From Rehmannia glutinosa (lineage: Eukaryota > Streptophyta > Magnoliopsida > Lamiales > Orobanchaceae): a stretch of DNA of 64,000 bases. Position 1 is the stretch's first letter. Each line of letters opens with the position of its first letter. This document shows positions 58,513 through 64,000 of the stretch, piece after piece. A program made the translations under genes and the position numbers. The stretch is taken from positions 14,082,284 through 14,146,283 of the forward strand of contig CM071931.1 of NCBI GenBank assembly GCA_016081115.2. The letters are read 5' to 3'. The notes under the pieces were generated by a model. It ran no database searches and had not been told where the DNA came from. It saw only the letters and a list, made by a program, of their open reading frames with translations.

Positions 58513-59972
58513 TTCACCGCAAGTGTACGGATCGAGTTTATAGAATAGGGTTTGCAAGGTCGAATCCACAGGATTAATAAATTAATGTACTAAGTATTGG
58601 ATTATAATAGTCCTATTTTTATCTAAACTATCGAAATTGAAGGTTTGGTTTTATTACTACTAAAGCAGAAATTAATCCTAAAATAACAAAGCAAAGAGCG
58701 ATTGAAAGATCAAGTATGAATGGATGGATTCCTGGGTTATGGTTTCAATTAATATCCCACTTTTATGCTCAGTTAAGCAAACCAAGGTTAAACATATTCT
58801 TCTCTATAGACCAATCACAAAAGTAATTTACTCCATCTCTCGAGATGTATGTAAAATCTGTTGATTGGAATATCTATGTTAAGCATCTCTACTCAACATG
58901 AGATATCCAACTCCCAAAAGTTCAAAAGATTAAAAGATCTCACAAATATTCACTGACTTCTCAATCATGCAATCTATTTGTGTCAAGTACTCAAGATCTA
59001 GTATTGAAACTCATCGGTTAGAATTATGAATCAATACATTAAACAAGTTTAGATCAAAGGCCTTTTGATAAAACAAGAATCAAAGCAAAGTACTTGAATA
59101 GAGAAAGAAAACAATAACTTCAATTATCCTTAATCATCACATAAAAGTGTTTATTAATCTACTCCCAAACCCGGAATCACAAAAGTTTTAGCTAGACATT
59201 GAAAATAAACAATTCATAGACAAATTATCCATAATCAAAATCTAACTAATTGAAATACGATACGATGGAATGAGTGACTCGGGGATGACGACGATCTCTC
59301 GATCTATCTTCAATCCTCGAAGGTGTGGTTGCGGTCTTGATCAATCTCTCGAAGTTTCCGATGGAAAACTGCTCTTTTCTCTGGTTTCTAGGGTAAAAAT
59401 CAGCGTGTCCTCATTTGTGGCCGCCCCGGGTCTATTTGTACTTCGTTCGGGTCGAAACCTAGTTGAAATTTGACAAACTCTGTTTTTCCCGCAAAGACGG
59501 CACACGGCCGTGCGTTCTTTGGCACGCTTGCCCGTCTTTGGGTGCCGAACCATTTGTAATCTTTCTTCAGAGGAGCACGGGCGTGCCAATATGGCACGGG
59601 CTGCCCGTGCCCTAGGCCGCACCTTGAGTCATCCTGTTTGGGTTGAGCACGGGCTGTGCTAGAGGAGCACGCCCTGCCCGTGCTCACCTGGAACAATATG
59701 CCCATAGACTATTTTTCTCGTTTCTCGCCCGGTTCGTCCAACTTCTTCTCGACTCGACTCCAAACTTCGTCACTTGAGTCAAGTATTGGCGGTTGCAATG
59801 CTCGAATTGTTGCCACTATGCCACAAATATAGATAAATTCCTACAAAACGAGCAAAGCGTAATCCAATTCCACAAAACAAGAATACTACCCAATTTACTT
59901 GTATAATGCATGCATATTCCCACATTCTAGCCAATATTAAGCCCAAAATACATGAAAAATACCAGTCAATCA
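58513..59972 (-). repeat. Ty3 (Athila/Tat-like) LTR
   Basis: On the minus strand it starts near TGATTGACTGG (59972), directly after a purine tract AAGTTTGGGG (59973-59985). It ends with CCTGTGGATTCGACCTTGC and CGATCCGTACACTTGCGGTG, the well-known LTR end of these lineages. A cluster of GCACGG/CCGTGC motifs lies at 59500-59690. The junction with the 55120-58512 LTR is abrupt. No PBS. Confidence 0.55.
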
Positions 59973-59985
59973 AACCCCAAACTTA

Positions 59986-61162
59986 AAGCTGGATGTGATC
60001 CCGGCCAACACTTTATAATCAAGACAACACAAATGGGGTAAAGAGCAACTCAAGAACACCGCATCACAATTCATGTCATCTATCCATAGACATCAAGCAA
60101 GACCAACCAAGTTTCAAATAGCTAATACGAGCACAAGTCTATTAAAATCATGGTAAAACACTTCAAATCACGCCTCTCGGGGATAAAGCGTATACTCTAC
60201 TCACTAGAATAATAAGGGACGTGTATTCACTCAAATCATATCAATGTTGAAGAATTACCATATGCTTGCAAATCGCCCCGACATCTCCGCCACTCGTTTG
60301 TATGCAATTCACAAATCGAAAGGACTTTGTTTATGGTTGTAATGAAGGCTCTTTGGTTAAGGTAGGTAAATATGGATAAAGTGACTCAACTCAGCGTATA
60401 GATTGGTAAGCACATCGTTTTTCTCTAACAGCTTATTTTAATACCAACCAACTATGTACTCCCAATCGCCTTATATCTTATCACCTCTCTATTTCTCCCT
60501 TCTTTTTTCATACAAATCATTCTCCTTCACCTTACATCACAATTTCCATTTATTTCTAGTACATGCCGACTCACTTTTTTTTTTCAGTCACGTTTTTTTT
60601 TTTTTTTCATAAGGTAGGCAAAAGGCTTGAAAGGCTTAACAAAAATGGCCTAAAATCATTTTCATGAATGCATACAACATGTGACCTTGACGGAGATACC
60701 GTGAGCAAGTTCTAGAATTCAAATCAACATGAATGATACACTCAATCGCAAACAAGATCGCATATGATGAAAACAAGTAAAAGGCTCAAAAGCTCACAGC
60801 TTGTAAGTGCATAATTCAAAGCATTTTAACCATGATCCCAATAAGCACATGCTCCATATTAATTATTCTCAACCCGATCAACTCACACTCAACATCCAAT
60901 TTAAAACAACACGAACTAATCCGCAAATGCTCCCAAGATCAAGACCTCAATCAAAACATAACAAACACACAATAGCGGTCAACTCACTCCCTAACTACTA
61001 GGAAAGCAATAAACGTGCTAAAGCGATAAACATGCTAAAACCATAAAAAATCAAACATCTAATGCATCGCACCCTATATGATATGCTCTACATGCAACTA
61101 AATGAATGCAAACGCCACACCCATCAATAAAATTACTACCTCTCCCCCAAACTTGAATGAAA
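59986..61162. other. Non-coding internal region of the minus-strand Ty3 element
   Basis: AT-rich, with no supportable ORF. Another purine tract (AAGTTTGGGGGAGAGG on the minus strand, 61140-61156) lies at its right edge. Such spacers between the last ORF and the 3' LTR are common in Athila-type elements. Confidence 0.4.
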
Positions 61163-62456
61163 TTATAGCGCATAAAAGAGAAGGTAGAATTTCAAAGAAA
61201 AATGTGGATAGGACCTCGGATTACTTGTGGGGGTGGCGGCGGGTAGTGGCCCGGGAGATATGCCAATTCTCGATTCGTAATCGCTACAATATCTCCGACT
61301 CACGCGCTCGTGTGCTTGGTTCCACAAGCTCGCATATGGTACCTTTGATCTTGGACTTCTTGGTAAGCACGAAATCACTCCTATCTTCGGGCGCAAGCTT
61401 TTCTCAAATGCACGAACCCGCCGTGATCATATCGGCCCCACGTTCCTCGCCTTCGCGAGAGCTCTCGGAATATCGGTTGTCCTGTGGGCCGCTCGATCGA
61501 AGCTTCCCTGTTGGAAGTCTTGCTCAAACCCCTCTCCGTCTATCATACTCCCGTGCCTCCATGACCAACTCTTCTTCATCGGGCAACCGGCTATCCTTCG
61601 CCTCTTTCGCGCCGCCAAACCCCGCATGAGACGATATGCTCCTGAGTACGTGGCGATTGATTTGGTTATCAATTCATCTTTGTGAGTGTGGGTTAGGAAG
61701 GGGAAACGAAGACCCGACATTTTGTTGAAAACAGAGGATATTCTCCTCATTCGATGATCTTCATGGTGAGAAGGCGCTCATGTTAATGCTTCGATCGCCC
61801 GCTAATGGTTCCATGCGGCTTATGTCAACCCCAAAATGTTGTGCGATTGGGGTTATCATTCCCCCAATTAGTATTTTCCCCGCTTCATGTTCACAGCACG
61901 TAGACGGCGTGTTCCACAAAGTATGCCGCCATGTTATAAGGGTGCGATTGAGCATACACCAAAGTAGGTATAGCTCTCTCGCTTGCATATACCCCATTGT
62001 TGTACCGGGCGAACACAGAATGGGCCGTTACTTTTTGAATGTAACGGAATATGGGGTTGCGGAGTGAGGAAGCCTTGGAGGTGCGTCGCTTTGCGTATTG
62101 CATGAGCCCCGTGTCGGGAGTTTTCAACAATCGCCAGAAAGCACGTGAGTCGTAATTTGCAGCCGTTCGGTATGGGGCGTCGATGGTACCCAAAAATTTG
62201 ATTAAGTTCGGCAATAGTGACGGTTCTCCATTCGTTGCCCAACTTGAACTGGATTTCGAGGCTCACTCCGTGGTCGTGTTGCCGTGACCGAACAAAGTGC
62301 TTAAGAACTCTAGTGTGAGTGTCTTGTAGGTTGGCCACCGCCTTGCATAAATGCGGTCCATCCAACTCGATCAAACATTTGCCATACCTCCTCGTGTATC
62401 CCGAGAGCTCGGGTACATTCGTCGTCGGTATAGCGTGTAGGTGCGAATGAACGATG
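61163..62456 (-). pseudogene. Athila-type 3' ORF (env-like position), broken
   Basis: From 62374 down, the minus strand reads IELDGPHLCKAVANLQ and then a QFKLGNEWRTVTIAELNQIF segment resembling the conserved R/K-x-LT-x-AEF-x-x-x-LG motif of Athila ORFs. Next come a C-terminal ARELYLLWCML segment and an AGKILIGGMITPIAQHFGVD segment (61900-61790). A basic tail (RKRRR) and a Gln/Phe-rich end follow, in shifting frames. It is cut at 62457 by the SIRE-type LTR. Function in these elements is unproven, and no membrane segment was seen. Confidence 0.5.
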
Positions 62457-63981
62457 TGTTAGGAATTTTATTGTTTAGATTTTGATGAATGCCATGTAAA
62501 ACTTAGAATAGAAAGTTGGCACCCCAATTCTTTGTCAAAATGTATTGTAACAATTAGAGCCGCAAAGCCGAGTTAAGTCGCCTACGCCCTAACATGCAAG
62601 AAGACACCAAGACCGGAAGGAAGACTTTCCGTGAAACATTTGAATATGGCAAAGAAAAGTAGACGGGAACTCTATGAAGAAGCGGTGAGATGCGGTGAGT
62701 GGAGCATCGGTCAAGTCAACTCAAGAAAAGCCAAGTCTCAAGTTGAAGTGATGAGAAGAGTCATCCATGATTGGAAAGCGACTCTAAGTCACCTGGGGAA
62801 AGCAAGGAAATGCGGTCAAGTCGAGATAATCGTAAAAGAACCGTTGCGTAAATCAAGAGATTTACTTAAACAAGTAATATCTCCATACCACCTTTCTTGG
62901 AGTGCTCACCCCTAAGCGTGCAAAAGGAATGAACCAATGGGAAGCACCACACCGTGTCGAACTCAAAAGGTGAAAGAACAATTCATACGAGGAAATGGCA
63001 ATTCCAAGAACTGCAACAAGACAAGCCAACGATCGCAAAGTGACTTTCAAAAATAAGCCTATCTCTTCAACGGGCAAATTTTTGAAAGTTCACTATAAAA
63101 GGCCGAGGAGTTTGTTTGAGAAAAATAAAATGACACACATGTGGGATATACAAGCATATCGGAAAAACTAAAACATTCTCAATCCTCAAGCCTACATTAC
63201 GAAGTACATCAATCCAACACTCACCGTGAAGGAAAGAGAACTTCAATCAGTTGAAGAGGAAAACTTTGAAGAAAAGGGTCTACATTCCGGAAGGATTGTA
63301 GAAAGGTTCAAGATTGAACCAAGTCTTAAGTCTTTGGAGGGCTTCGTGATCAAATCCAAAGAGCTTGAGCAAGTGAGTCTGTAGTAGCAGTGCGCCTGCC
63401 TGAAGAAGAAGCCGAGTCGCACGAGAAGCGGTGAGTGATCAAGGCGTCTCAGATCGAGTCCCAAAGGATCAAGTCGGTTTGTTGTGATCAAGACTTGTAT
63501 CCGGATGTTACCACTTTGTAAACCGATCATTACTTAGTGGATTCCTCCAGAGTTGGAGAATAGAGGAGTAGAAGAATTACCCCATCTTCGAACCTCTATA
63601 AAAATTTCATTGTGTCATTTACTTTTCAAAGACTTAAATTCCTCGCATTTTTAATCGCTTATATCTCACGATAAATTTGCTATCCACTTGATAATTTACA
63701 AGTACTAAATCAAGCTCTAAAATCTTGCTTAATCAAACTTAAGGGTGTTAAGTCTTCCTTTGAAAACAAAACCACAGTTGAGTCAAATATAGCCAATTGA
63801 GTTACTCCATCAACGGCTCTGAGTCATTGAGTAACTCTCTTGAGTGACTAATTCGATCATTGTCCATCAAGGACACGGTGTGTAGAATCAACTCGTAATC
63901 TTAAAAGGACTAAATCGAAAATTTGGTAAGGTTTATTCAACCCCCTTCTAAACCTTACACTTACACCCCTTGGGACCTACA
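62457..63981 (+). repeat. 5' LTR of a second SIRE-type element
   Basis: Same start (TGTTAGGAATTTTATT), TATAAAAGG box (63094-63102) and CCTACA end as the LTRs of the 27446-41383 element, but clearly diverged from both. The PBS follows, so the body lies to the right of the window. Confidence 0.85.
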
Positions 63982-63983
63982 AG

Positions 63984-64000
63984 TGGTATTAGAGCGGTTG
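63984..64000 (+). other. Primer binding site of the second SIRE-type element
   Basis: TGGTATTAGAGCGGTTG, the copia tRNA-Met site, at the window's end. Confidence 0.8.

Noticed and set aside
59341..59705. Arginine-rich ORFs on the minus strand
   Set aside because: Generated by GCACGG repeats in an LTR; no protein family.

Overview
The window is plant nuclear DNA, most likely from a eudicot. It holds spliced genes with GT-AG introns, plant-type LTR retrotransposons of several lineages, Mutator, hAT and CACTA DNA elements, and AT-rich spacers with microsatellites. Only two ordinary host genes are clear. One is an intact four-exon gene for the small mitochondrial protein COX6b (minus strand, 14690-19128). 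The other is a secreted glycine-rich protein gene (plus strand, 45273-45737) whose 3' end is frameshifted. Nearly everything else is transposable-element DNA in several layers.

Layout. 1-2630: gag and LTR of a Ty3 element on the minus strand (Tat/Ogre-like), cut by the window edge. 2631-8836: a complete but dead Ty1/copia element with two LTRs, PBS, decayed pol and PPT. 8837-13890: spacer with a 1.1 kb near-palindromic Mutator-type element, a candidate element carrying about 21 copies of a GTATTAG-centred repeat, a copia PBS and a hAT MITE. 14109-19200: COX6B, with a Mutator MITE and a hAT MITE in intron 3. 19749-22249: a CACTA element and a hAT element. 22855-26755: LTRs, including a copia solo LTR inserted in a Ty3 LTR. 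26770-43130: an older minus-strand copia element split by a 13.9 kb SIRE/Maximus-type element (27446-41383) that has a long region between pol and its 3' LTR. 43131-52460: one LTR, the glycine-rich protein gene, SINE-like pieces, AT-rich DNA and a Helitron-like end. 52845-55083: a Mutator-like element with perfect 9-bp target duplications, carrying a deleted transposase and a captured exon of a plastid dicarboxylate transporter (Pack-MULE). 55120-62456: minus-strand Ty3 LTRs and an Athila-type ORF. 62457-64000: the 5' LTR and PBS of a second SIRE-type element that runs out of the window.

How it fits together. The layers give a relative insertion order: SIRE into older copia, copia solo LTR into Ty3 LTR, SIRE next to the Athila ORF. 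Most retroelement reading frames are broken by single-base changes. The same kind of 1-nt break occurs in the glycine-rich protein gene and in the captured transporter exon, so some breaks could be assembly errors. The best candidate for something new is the Pack-MULE at 52845-55083, where the minus strand could give a spliced chimera of transporter exon and an unidentified acidic-tailed exon. Everything here rests on reading the sequence alone; family names come from recognised motifs, not searches.
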